From Rhodocollybia butyracea (Eukaryota; Basidiomycota; Agaricomycetes; Agaricales; Omphalotaceae): a stretch of DNA of 64,000 nt. Below the pieces are notes generated by a model, which saw only the letters and a list, made by a program, of their open reading frames with translations, did no database searches and had not been told where the DNA came from. This document shows, one piece after another, positions 22,526 to 32,244 of the stretch. The stretch covers positions 1 to 64,000 of the forward strand of contig JADNRY010000190.1 in NCBI GenBank assembly GCA_015501585.1. The letters run 5' to 3'. The position numbers and the translations under genes were made by a program. Numbering within the stretch: position 1 is the stretch's first letter; each line of letters opens with the position of its first letter.

Positions 22526-24880
22526 ATGATCAGACTTCTTGCTCTGTCTTTCATTGCTCTATGTATACTAACGCGCTTGACTTGGGCAATTCTGCGTTGG
22601 TACCTTTACAAGCACTATTCCGGGATTCCAGATATCGAAAAGCTGGATAAAGCACGTCCAGGTCAAAGACTGGATGGAACAGCTGTTATATGTGGCGGAA
22701 GGTGTGTCAAATGGGACTACGCACCTTGAACGCTCAACCAATTGCTCCTAGCATTGCTGGACTACTCGCTGCGCGCGTATGCCACGATTTTTTTGAACGT
22801 GTTATCATAGTTGAACCGGAGGAATGGCTCACAAGCGAAGATGGTATGCGTAGGTTTGGTCGGGAGCAGGAGCACAAACGGTCCCGTGTCATGCAATATC
22901 AGTCATTACATGGTAAGTTTTCTTGCATGCTTGGATTCACGATAATCACCTTTTGCTCAGGATGTCAAGCGCTCTTGTACAAAGGACTTGAAAAGCTCTT
23001 TCCAGACCTAGAGGAGCAATGTAGATATTCTGGAATACCGTAAGCAACCTTACCTTTGTACAGGAGCAGTGATTCTCACCTATCATTTCAGCATCTTCCC
23101 TGCGGACAGGAAGAGCTCATTTGCAGGAACGCTCACTATAGTCCCTCTTAAATCATACAATGGAAGCCTACCGAATACACTATACTGCGGCCGGGCAGGA
23201 ATGGAAACCCTTATAAGGCGAGTCTTGTCTAGCGATATCTGTATTGAACTCAAGTACTGAACAACCGAAGGCGTCTAGTCCTTGGTCGAGGTAATTACCC
23301 CCGTATTGAGCAAATTACTGGAACAGTTACTGGCATTATACCCGATGATGACTCTGGTGGTAGTATCAGCAAAGTCACAGTCAGAGGAACTGACTTGCAG
23401 CTTCGGAATTTGGACGCGGCTTTGGTCGTAGGTGAGCCCTAAGACAAATACTTCTGACTTGATATTAAAAAATCCAGATTGCACTGGCGTCACCCGTGCT
23501 GGAATGAAATGGTTATCTCACTCAGGCTTTGGGAAATCAGGCTCTGAGCCCTGTCCTGATGGTAAAGTTTTGCTGCAAGATGCGAAGATATCATTCGACC
23601 AAAAATTGAATTACTCTACACTCGTCTGCGATGTTCCTTCATCTATTCTGAAAAAACTACCCTTTCCTCCAAACTATAACCCAGAGACAGCGCAATATAT
23701 GTTTTTGGAAGATGAGCAAGACAAAGGACGACGAATGTTTGTGCTGATGAGATTAGAAGGAAACGGATGTGAATTTCAGGATCCTCCCACTACGCTTTGA
23801 GCCCTCTGATGCCTCTCTCTGTTGACAGTGTTGCTTTTCTGCGGCCAATCGAGTGATAAACAAACGAAATACGAATCACTAGATGCTTTCCGGTCCATGC
23901 TTCACGAAGTCATCCCTTTCAAAGATCCGGTACCTGATTGGGTCTTCCAAATTATTGACATTCTCGAGGAGTCTGAGGTTGTCTTTAACTACTCGCATCT
24001 CCGTGTTCGTGAGTGGTGAACCAATTGAATTGGCCTGCAAATCCATGACGCTCGTTTCCAGCGGGATCGACGTATATTCGGTACCACAAAACCGTAAACT
24101 TGCCTAATAATTTTACAGCCTTAGGTGACAGTGTTTCTTCTGGTACGTATGCTCGATTCTTGTGATATTCAAATGTCGCTCATCTGGACCCTTAGTTGAT
24201 CCCTTATATGGGTAATAGAACTTCGGCCGTTTGTAAATTGTCGTCTTGCTGATACTATCTACACCAGCCAAGGGTGTACCAAAGTGATGCTAGGAGCAGT
24301 TGCTCTGCACAACGCCCTTTCCACCGGGCTCATCCCTGGTTCCAAGAAACTGCCACTCAGTTTCGGCCAGCGTTTCTTCAAGGAACACTACAAAAAAACA
24401 GATATATTCTGGTTGGTCTTTATGATTCGGTGTGACGGCTTTGGACTGATGTTTTCCTAGGCAGACCACACGCTTAATTGGTATGGCCTGCATCTCAGAG
24501 AACTCCCTTTCATCTATGATTCGCTTTAGATTACGGTATCCCTTGCACCGAGCCTTTACCGGGAGAGGATCTTGCGTCAGGTCAGCTAGTACGTTGGTAT
24601 CTACGAAGACTACAAATTCTTGCTACCAAGGTTGGAATCGTTGTTCTATACTTGAGGTTGACTATTATTCTTACCGCTCTTCACTTTCTACTGGATAGGA
24701 TGAACAAGCTGCGCGAGTGTTTTGGGACGGCGCAATGGCAATTGGGACAGCCATAGATCCTTTCCATCCATGGCTTATGATAAAGATTTTCTGGAGTGCT
24801 GTTATTGGGGAATGATCTAGTAAGTACTGTGTGAACTCAAGCTTCATTTCTTTCAGCCTAACATACACACATCTACCTTT
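22017..24880. repeat. tandem duplication, left copy (FAD monooxygenase unit)
   Basis: This stretch and 25171-28005 are alignable from about 500 bases upstream of the gene to about 60 bases after its stop. Both copies lie in the same orientation with about 290 unrelated bases between. Introns and upstream DNA have diverged more than exons. Confidence 0.85.
22526..24815 (+). CDS. FAD-dependent monooxygenase-like protein, copy 1
   Basis: Thirteen exons (22526-22701, 22752-22912, 22961-23039, 23092-23217, 23271-23431, 23478-23768, 23829-24008, 24062-24142, 24196-24211, 24268-24411, 24461-24480, 24530-24630, 24699-24815) join to 550 residues without a stop. An N-terminal hydrophobic helix (about 3-25) suggests membrane association. 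The dinucleotide fold starts at GGSIAGLLAAR (about 57-67), with the acidic end of strand 2 in VEPEEW. DCTGVTRAG begins at about 235. LGDSV and DPLYGQG (about 412-426) form the second FAD-binding motif, as in class A flavoprotein monooxygenases. The substrate is unknown. The fourth intron (23218-23270) must use a GC donor. Exons 9 and 11 are only 16 and 20 nt. Confidence 0.85.
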
Positions 24881-25170
24881 GAGAATGAAAATATGGCTTT
24901 CAAACCATAACATATGACAGAAAACTTCAAAAGTCTGAGGAAAGGTCCGAAAGGAAAGACTTTAGAAGCGTGAGGCTTATTCAACTGCCGCACACCGTGC
25001 GGACCGGAACAAACGAGTCTGCACGCCGGTTCTTCTTTCCTTCTTTCCTTCCTTCCTTCCTTATCTTCTGCTTGCTTTATCTTACAATTATGCTACCAAC
25101 CGTACACAATGTACGTGGTTTCAGCTAGCAACTAGTATCCCGCACATATTCATAAGGTTCAGGGACCGAC

Positions 25171-28005
25171 CAGGAAGAAATCGCTCGCAGCTGTACAAGC
25201 ATTACTTATGCGGTAACTACAGGTGGTAGGCCGTGGTATCCTGTGATATGTAGGCTACACTGCTCTTTCTTTGTCTTGGTCTACATGTATTAGCGGTGAC
25301 CCGTGTCAGTTCTTCCTTCGCACCCCCTGCACCCCATTGTCCCCTTGCAACAATTCGGCTTCGCTTAGAACCGCTTTCCGAGATCTGAATTTCATGCCTG
25401 TGACAACCCTGAAGAACCAGTTTGTCAAATCTGAAACTCCCCATTTGAGCCCCGTTCGAGCACAGCAAATAAATGTGGAGCACTGGATTATAGTGTTTCC
25501 AAGTGCTAATCCTCCTCCCGTTTGCGGGTTCGGTTAAAAAGGACCGTCTTCGTGAGCTCAGCGGTTACGCAGTCCTGCTACAGAACTTATAAAGGGTTGG
25601 GGTCAAAACATGCCACCTGCTTGAACCATGATCAGACTTCTTGCTCTTTCTTTTGTTGCCCTATGTATACTAACGCGTTTGACTTGGTCGATCCTGCGTT
25701 GGTACCTTTACAAACACTATTCCGGGCTTCCAGATATCGAAAAGCTGGATAAAGCACGTCCAGGTCAAAGACTGGATGGGACAGCTGTTATATGCGGTGG
25801 AAGGTATGTCAATCGGTAGCCAAACCTGAAGTTTAATTAATCCAATTGCTCATAGCATTGCTGGACTGCTCGCTGCGCGCGTCTGCCACGACTTTTTTGA
25901 ACGTGTTATCATAGTTGAACCGGAGGAATGGCTGACAAGCGAAGATGGTATGCGTAGGTTTGGTCGGGAGCAGGAGCACAAACGATCTCGTGTCATGCAA
26001 TATCGATCATTACATGGTAAGTTTTTTTTCATTGTAGCTCAGATCCACGATAAACACTTTCGGCTAGGATATCAAGCGCTCTTCTACAAAGGACTTGAAA
26101 AGCTCTTTCCAGACCTAAAGGAACAAAGCAGATATTCTGGAATTCCGTAAGCAACCTTACCTTTGTACAAGAGCAGTGATTCTCACCTATCTTTTCAGTA
26201 TCCTCCCTGCGGACAGGAAGAGCTCATTTGCAGGGACACCCATTACAGCCCCTTTGAGTCGTATGGTGGAAACTTACCGAATACACTATACTGCAGTCGG
26301 GCAGGACTGGAAACCCTTATAAGGCGAGTCTTGTCTAGTGATGTCTGTGTTGATCTCGAGTACTGAACAACCGAAGGCGTCTGGTCCTTGGTAGAGGTAG
26401 TTACCCCCGTATTGAGCAAATTACTGGAACAGTTACTGGCGTTATATCCGATGATGACTCTCGTAGTATCAGCAAGGTCACAGTTAGGGGAACTGACTTG
26501 CAGCTTCGGAATTTGGACGCTGCTTTGGTCCTAGGTGAGCCCTCAGATATATACCCCTCCGCTGATATTAAAGAATCCAGATTGCACCGGCGTCACCCGT
26601 GCTGGAATGAAATGGTTATCCCAATCTGGCTTTGGAAAATCAGCCTCCGAGCCCCGTCCTGACGGTAAAGTTTTGCTGCAAGATGCGAAGATATCATTCG
26701 ACCAAAAACTAAACTACTCCACGCTCACATGCGATGTTCCCCCATCTATTCTGAAAAGGCTGCCCTTTCCTCCAAAATATAACCCGGACACGGCGCAATA
26801 TATGTTTTTGGAGGACCAGCAAGACAAAGGACGACGGATGTTTATGTTGATGAGAATGGAAGGGAACGGATGTGACTCTCAGGATTCTCCAACTACACCT
26901 TGGGTCATCTGACGCCTCTATTTCTCGACAGTGTTGCTTTTCGGTGGCGAATCGAGTGATAAACAAACGAAATACGAATCACTAGATGCTTTCCGGTCCA
27001 TGCTTCACGAAGTGGTCCCTTACAAAGATCCGATACCTGATTGGGTCTTCCAAATTATCGACATTCTCGAGGAGTCTGAGATTGTCTTTAACTACTCGCA
27101 TCTCCGTGTTCGTGAGTGGGGAACCAACTGAATTGTTCTGCAAGTCCATGACGCTCGTTTTCAGCGGGATCGACGTATATTCGGTACCACAAAACCGTAA
27201 ACTTGCCGAATAATTTTGCAGCCTTAGGTGACAGTGTTTCTTCGGGTATGTATGTTCGGTTTTTGTGATACAAATGTCGCTCATTTGGACCCTTTAGTTG
27301 ATCCTGTATATGGGTAATAGATCTTTCGCCGTTTGTGAATTGTCGTCTTGCTGATACTATCTACACTAGCCAAGGGTGTACCAAAGTGATGTTAGGAGCG
27401 GTTGCTCTGCACACCGCCCTTTCCACCGGACTAGTTCCCGGTTCCAAGGAGCTGCCACCTGGTTTCGGCCAGCGTTTCTTCAAGGAACACTACGACAAAA
27501 CAGATATATTCTGGTTAGTCTTCATGATTCGGCGTGACGGTTTTGGACTGATGTTTTCCTGTTCAAATCTACAGGCAGACCACACGCTTGATTGGTAAAG
27601 CCAGCATCTCAGAGAACGCACCTCCACTTCATTTATGATTCACTTTAGACTATGGCATCCCTTGCACCGAGCCCTTACCGGGAGAAGACCTTGAGTCAGG
27701 TCAGCTAGTACGTTGGTATCTACGGAGACTACAAATTCTTGCTATCAAGGTCGGGATCGTTGTTCTATACTTGAGGCTGACTATTATTCTTACCGCTCTT
27801 CATTTTTCTACCGGATAGGACGAACAAGCTGCGCGAGTGTTTTGGGACGGCGCAATGGGATTTGGGACAGCCATAGATCCTTTCCATCCATGGCTTTTGA
27901 TGAAGGTTTTCTGGAGTGCTGCTATTGGGGAATGATCTAGTAAGTACTGTATGAATCCAAGCTTCGCATTCAGTCCCTTTCTTTCAGCCTAACATACATA
28001 TAACG
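25171..28005. repeat. tandem duplication, right copy (FAD monooxygenase unit)
   Basis: Counterpart of 22017-24880; see that entry. A CT-rich simple repeat (about 25020-25070) lies just before the left edge of this copy. Confidence 0.85.
25628..27935 (+). pseudogene. FAD-dependent monooxygenase-like, copy 2 (one-base deletion)
   Basis: The exon pattern is the same as copy 1 (first exons 25628-25803, 25856-26016, 26068-26146; last exon ending at TGA 27935). All key motifs are present: GGSIAGLLAAR, DCTGVTRAG, LGDSV and DPVYGQG. Exon 4 (26199-26323) is one base shorter than in copy 1: the bases for PLKSY in copy 1 correspond to 'cctttgagtcgtat' near 26251-26263, with one base missing. This throws the rest out of frame. 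A three-base deletion in exon 5 is neutral. If the missing base is an assembly error the gene is intact; if real, it is a recent pseudogene. The GC-donor intron is kept (26324 onward). Confidence 0.8.
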
Positions 28006-28223
28006 GGTATGTAGATATGAGAGCCATATTATTTGACGTTAGACTCGTTCATAAAACCTGAGGAAACTTTTGATGAATCCCTCTCGTTGGTATGCTTTAA
28101 AGTACAACGCGCACACTCGACATCTGATTGATACCTTGTTCTGGCGCTTGTCCCATTTCGGGCACCAAGGTTCAGAAACAAACGAATTTCCTAATTTAGT
28201 TGAAGGCCTTATACTCATCGGCC

Positions 28224-28230
28224 TATAAAA
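28224..28230 (+). promoter_or_regulatory. TATA box of small secreted protein gene
   Basis: TATAAAA lies about 150 bases upstream of the ATG at 28378, leaving room for a CT-rich leader. Confidence 0.4.
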
Positions 28231-28377
28231 GTATGTCTAGATTTCCGTACTGTTCAATACTCATAATCTCCTTATTCTTATACTAAGCGCAAGTACGCTT
28301 CACGACTTGACACTGCACTCTCCTTCCACCCTCTTTTCACTCATATACCTGGCATAACGATACCACTGAAAATCACG

Positions 28378-28730
28378 ATGTTGTTCACACAAATCACGGC
28401 TATCTTGGCTCTTTTCTTCGCTGCGAGTAGGTCCCTTCAACTGAAAACTGACGACATTCGCTGATAGATGTGCTTGACCGTTAGCGACCGCAACTCCGGT
28501 GCCTGAGCCCGCGCCAATAGATGCTGGTTTACAGTCTATGGTGGAACAGAAAAACAATATGGGCGGCACAGTAGGTTCACTGTCATTCAAAAGTAACCGT
28601 GATTGACTGTGCGCACTAGAATATTACCGAGTCTGTTGCCAAAGTTAACGGAGCTTTGCCATCCTCCCAGTTTACACTTTTTGCCGCGTCCGTCCCCGCA
28701 GTAGCAGGGGCACTGTCCTTGATGTGGTAA
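28378..28730 (+). CDS. small secreted / GPI-type protein, 81 aa
   Basis: Exons 28378-28426, 28485-28570 and 28620-28730 join in frame to 81 residues. A hydrophobic signal peptide (residues 1 to about 17, MLFTQITAILALFFAA) is followed by a short polar stretch (TPVPEPAPIDAG, NITESVAKVNGA) and a C-terminal hydrophobic tail (FAASVPAVAGALSLMW) that resembles a GPI-attachment signal. No cysteines are present in the mature part. No known family is recognised. Both introns have good donors (GTAGGT) and TGAC-type branch sites. It lies head to head with nothing and tail to tail with HUB1. Confidence 0.6.
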
Positions 28731-28884
28731 TAGAAGGTGTAGAGGGTAGAGGTAGACTGGACCAAATCAGTGCAGGATCAGCCTAATATCGCACGCATTT
28801 GCAGAAAAAATATATGTTACACTGCATTCGTTTCTGAATTGCTCTCGAACGCAACTGCTCGCATATCAAGTCCCCACCGAAAGC

Positions 28885-29249
28885 TCAGTACATTTCCAAG
28901 CTCATGCCATCGTTGATTTCATAGTCGCCTAATGTGATATGATCTTTATAGATCGTATACCTAGATGAAAAGTCAGAGTTCAATCAACAAAGCAAGCTGA
29001 GGGCACACACCATTTCTTAAGCTGAATCTTGGTCCAATCAGTACCAGTTTGAGCTGCAATAAGTTTCTTGAGATCCCCGACAGTGTCATCTGAGCTGCAT
29101 TTCACCCGGACTATAACGAAGTTGAGATCCACGATGAACTATTTGACTAGCCTCACCTTTGCGTCCAAGACGATCGTTAGCAATTACCTGTAGAGGTTTG
29201 TGAGCTTCTGTATATACAGTGACTTGACGCTTACCTCAATGAGAGCCAT
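28885..29249 (-). CDS. HUB1: ubiquitin-like splicing modifier Hub1/UBL5
   Basis: Exons 29235-29249, 29157-29187, 29011-29110 and 28885-28960 (minus strand) join to exactly 73 residues, the conserved length of Hub1/UBL5. The protein begins [13 protein letters not shown] and contains [34 protein letters not shown] and [10 protein letters not shown]. The C-terminus is a single tyrosine before the stop, as in yeast-type Hub1 where a double Tyr is common. Hub1 binds non-covalently to spliceosome proteins such as Snu66 and alters splice-site choice. That is of interest because this window contains several non-canonical introns. The first exon is only 15 nt. Confidence 0.95.
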
Positions 29250-29670
29250 TTCACGACAAATGAAGATGGTGGATAGGAAGATCTTATCGCTTAGTCAGCG
29301 CGGTAGCTGTTCCTCAACAACGATCACGAACTTGAAGTAATTTTGGGTTCCCGACCTGGTGACGCGTAAAATGTCCGAATCGTGAGCTACCAGCTGCTCA
29401 CATCTCGCACTATCCAATCGTATGGATACGCTCCCCGGAAAAATCTCTGGTCAATCGCGGTTCATTCACCTGATTCTCCGCCCTTTTGTCCTCAAATGTA
29501 TAGAATTTGCGCTCGTAAACTTCCGAAGAAATCCTTTTGTATAAAGCACGTAGGATACTTTTGCCGCCGAGGATTCTAGCAGCGAAGATTGCCCATTGGT
29601 ACCGAATCGTCTTTGGACCACGATATAAAGCTACAGAATACTTTGAGCTACAAACTATCGATAACCGCTC

Positions 29671-30848
29671 ATGTATCTCTTCTCAGCGTCCGCTATCGCA
29701 ACGGCTCTGAGCTTCGCTACTCTGTGCTCTGCTCAAACCTTATCAGGGCAGTTCACCTGCGCTCCCGCAGGAGAATACACGCTTTGTCAAAACCTTTGGG
29801 GTGAACGTCAGTGTAATTTACATATAATCACCTCCTGGGTTTATAATGCGCGGTACAGTTTCCGGGGTTGGCTCTCAGTCATCGACTCTGGTCGGCAATA
29901 GTGGGAATGCAGTTTCCTGGTCCACGAACTGGAACTGGGCCAACAATCCCAATAATGTCAAAAGCTGTAAGTAACTTATTGTGACAATAGTGACTCAGAT
30001 AAATGCCAACTTTCTCCATTTCAGATGCCAACATACTATCCAACACTGCGCTAGGTGTCCAGGTCGGTCCATCCTTCCGTGCTTTCATTCTCACCTCACT
30101 CTGAACATTGCAATCTTGCCACAGCTCGATAATATTGCCTCTGCACCAACTAGTTGGAGTTGGTCCTACGAGTCGCAATCACAGGGAATCAGAGCCGATG
30201 TCGCGTAAGACTCGTATAAGTGCTTTTTCGAATCTTCTGATTGATATACTCAGCTACGATATATGGTTCGGAACGGCCCCTTCGGGTAGCCCAGCTACGA
30301 AAGGATCTTCATATGAGATGTAGGTACTCTCTCTATGTTCTATCGAATAAGGATATCCACCAAACCACCGCATAATAGCATGATCTGGCTCTCTGGCCTT
30401 GGCGGGTAAGTATACATATGAACTCGCGTCCGTAATCTGACATCTTTTAAACACCAGTATCCAGCCTGTAGGCTCTCAGATTCTTAGCAACGTCACAATT
30501 GCGGGACACCAGTGGGATCTCTGGACTGGTCCCAATTCAAATTGGCAGGTCTTCTCGTTTAAGACTGCTAATGGCGATATTACCAACTTTAATGCCGACC
30601 TGCAAGAGTTTTTCAGTAAGGATACAAAAGCTTTCAGCGAATAAGCTAACTATCTACCAAAGGTTATCTCACGGAAAATGAAGGTGTTGCCCCTACCCAA
30701 GTACGTATTTGCAACGCCTTCCAAGATATTTCTGATAACCCACCTATCCTCACAGTTTGTTCAAGCGATCCAGACCGGAACGGAGGCGTTTACTGGAAGC
30801 GCGGTACTCCTGACCTCAAGTTACAGCGTCGCAATTAACTCGAAATGA
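29671..30848 (+). CDS. GH12 endoglucanase / xyloglucanase, secreted
   Basis: Nine exons join to about 247-249 residues: 29671-29806 (or -29812), 29859-29966, 30025-30062, 30125-30204, 30254-30319, 30379-30405, 30458-30615, 30663-30700 and 30756-30848. A signal peptide covers residues 1 to about 20. Family GH12 motifs are present: YTLCQNLWGE, VSWSTNWNW, SYDIWF-like ADVAYDIWFG, SYEIMIWLSG (catalytic nucleophile Glu), GHQWDLWTG, and QTGTEAFTGSA (acid/base Glu). Such enzymes cut beta-1,4-glucan or xyloglucan outside the cell. The first donor is ambiguous (GTCAGT at 29807 or GTAATT at 29813, both in phase). No carbohydrate-binding module is attached. Confidence 0.92.
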
Positions 30849-31013
30849 CCGTTTTCTTGTATGATGAGATATGGTTGTAAACTGAGCAGTACTACATCTG
30901 CTGTACTTCCGCGAGTAACGAATGAAGCTAGTTACATGTTTACCGAAATACCTAGCGCATATTAACCCCGCCAACTGTTAATGGTGGTGGTGCCAAGGAT
31001 GTGGAGGTACCAC

Positions 31014-31660
31014 CTATCGCTGTTGAGGTTTAAAGTCCTGAATTCTACTTCTAGTCTCCCGTGAGTGAATACAAGCCCATCCGCAAAGCACGACGATGCC
31101 TGCTCTGGCAAGATACACAATCGTGCTAGCAAAACGCCCTTCAGCAACGTCGAAGATTCCATGATAGATGGCCAGGGTCAGAATTGAAACGTTGAGGGAA
31201 GAGGAAGATATCTCGGTGAGAGCTGGCGTGGTGTCGCGGATGTATTTCCGAGTTCACGAGCAAAATAGCAGAATTCCGAAAAGCGTCTCATAGAAAGCGT
31301 GAATAAACTGTGACTCGCTAGTCGATCCTTCTCAAACCATCCATAAATTCGGCCATCCATCAGCAGACAATCCGGCGAGATTCGTGGAAAGTATATTCCA
31401 TAAGACGAACATGAGAGCCAAGAAGGTGCCAAGTCTTGGGGATTTGAGAAAACGGCCGGAGAGGTAACTCGTTGTGTGACGCGAACCAGCAAGACAGGAT
31501 CATCTATGCGAGGAAAGCAGGGTTGTGCATAGTGTTGACCATGGCAGATGTAGTAGAACGTTTTGACCTACTAACCAACAAACACATGGACTAGCGTCAA
31601 TCCGGTCCAACCCCCCGCCCCATGTGCACCACCATCGAGAACGGGCGCTCCCCCGCTCAT
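31014..31660 (-). CDS. multi-pass membrane protein, unknown function
   Basis: Exons were only partly resolved. The likely start is ATG 31660 (MSGGAPVLDGGAHG, preceded in frame by a stop). Several hydrophobic segments follow on the minus strand in exons separated by about 50-nt introns: LTLVHVF joined to MILSCWFA, then LGTFLALMFVLWNILS, TLFGILLFC, LNVSILTLAIYHGIF and ASTIVYLARAGIVVLCGW. The last segment ends at the stop 31014-31016 after a basic tail (SRETRSRIQ). At least four membrane spans are therefore likely. The join near 31245 could not be made without an in-frame stop. No family is recognised. Confidence 0.5.
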
Positions 31661-32244
31661 TCGCCAGTAATCTCCCTTTCACAAATGGTAACAACGGCAG
31701 CTTCCAGCAACACCAAAACCATCCAAATCGATAAAATACTCGCCGTCGCACCCACCCTTCAAATGTCTCGAGATCGGTGGCAGCAAATAACACGCCATTT
31801 ATGATTTTGCAAAGCTTCTTGGACAGATCACTTCCACCAAATACGAAACAGACGGGAAACATAACGGCGATAAGGCGGGTAGCGATTGATAAATGGAGAG
31901 ATGACTGGCGCGATGCAGTATGCGATGCCGCTCGAGCCTCGCTATGGGACCTATGAGAAGTAAGAGAGAAGATGATGCGTTGCGTTGCGTTGTACAAATC
32001 TATGCTTCGAGAAATACACCAAACGTGTCATAAAAGCCCCAGACGATGATAGGAAAGCAGATGTTCGGTTGATAGTCATCTAAGTTCAAGAGAATAAAGG
32101 AACAAAAGCCGATGCGTGGTAACTTGTATGTAAGTCAGCCGGTCCGTCGCGAAAATTCCAGAATGACGTGAGTGTTCACGTGAGCTGATTACATACCCGA
32201 CTCACGAATTTTTTTTCCGCGTCTTCTCTTCAGTCTCTACCACC
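31661..32244. promoter_or_regulatory. divergent promoter region, membrane protein / SSC1
   Basis: The two flanking genes point away from each other. No gene is convincingly present, though a hydrophobic minus-strand frame (about 31680-31760) is noted. The final 100 bases before SSC1 are CT-rich ('ttttttttccgcgtcttctcttcag'), as is common for highly expressed fungal genes. No clear heat-shock element array was identified. Confidence 0.4.

Noticed and set aside
25020..25070. CTTTC-rich run before the second FAD copy, first taken as a possible CRISPR-like or satellite array
   Set aside because: It is a simple CT microsatellite without regular spacers.
22526..27935. The FAD pair, the flavoprotein at 49 kb and the methyltransferase-like gene as one secondary-metabolite cluster
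   Set aside because: They are more than 20 kb apart with housekeeping genes between, and no synthase-type core enzyme is present.
31500..31997. A 165-codon minus-strand frame starting MYNATQRIIFSL
   Set aside because: It overlaps the better-supported start at 31660 in another frame and shows a low-complexity, Arg/Trp-rich composition typical of a shadow frame.
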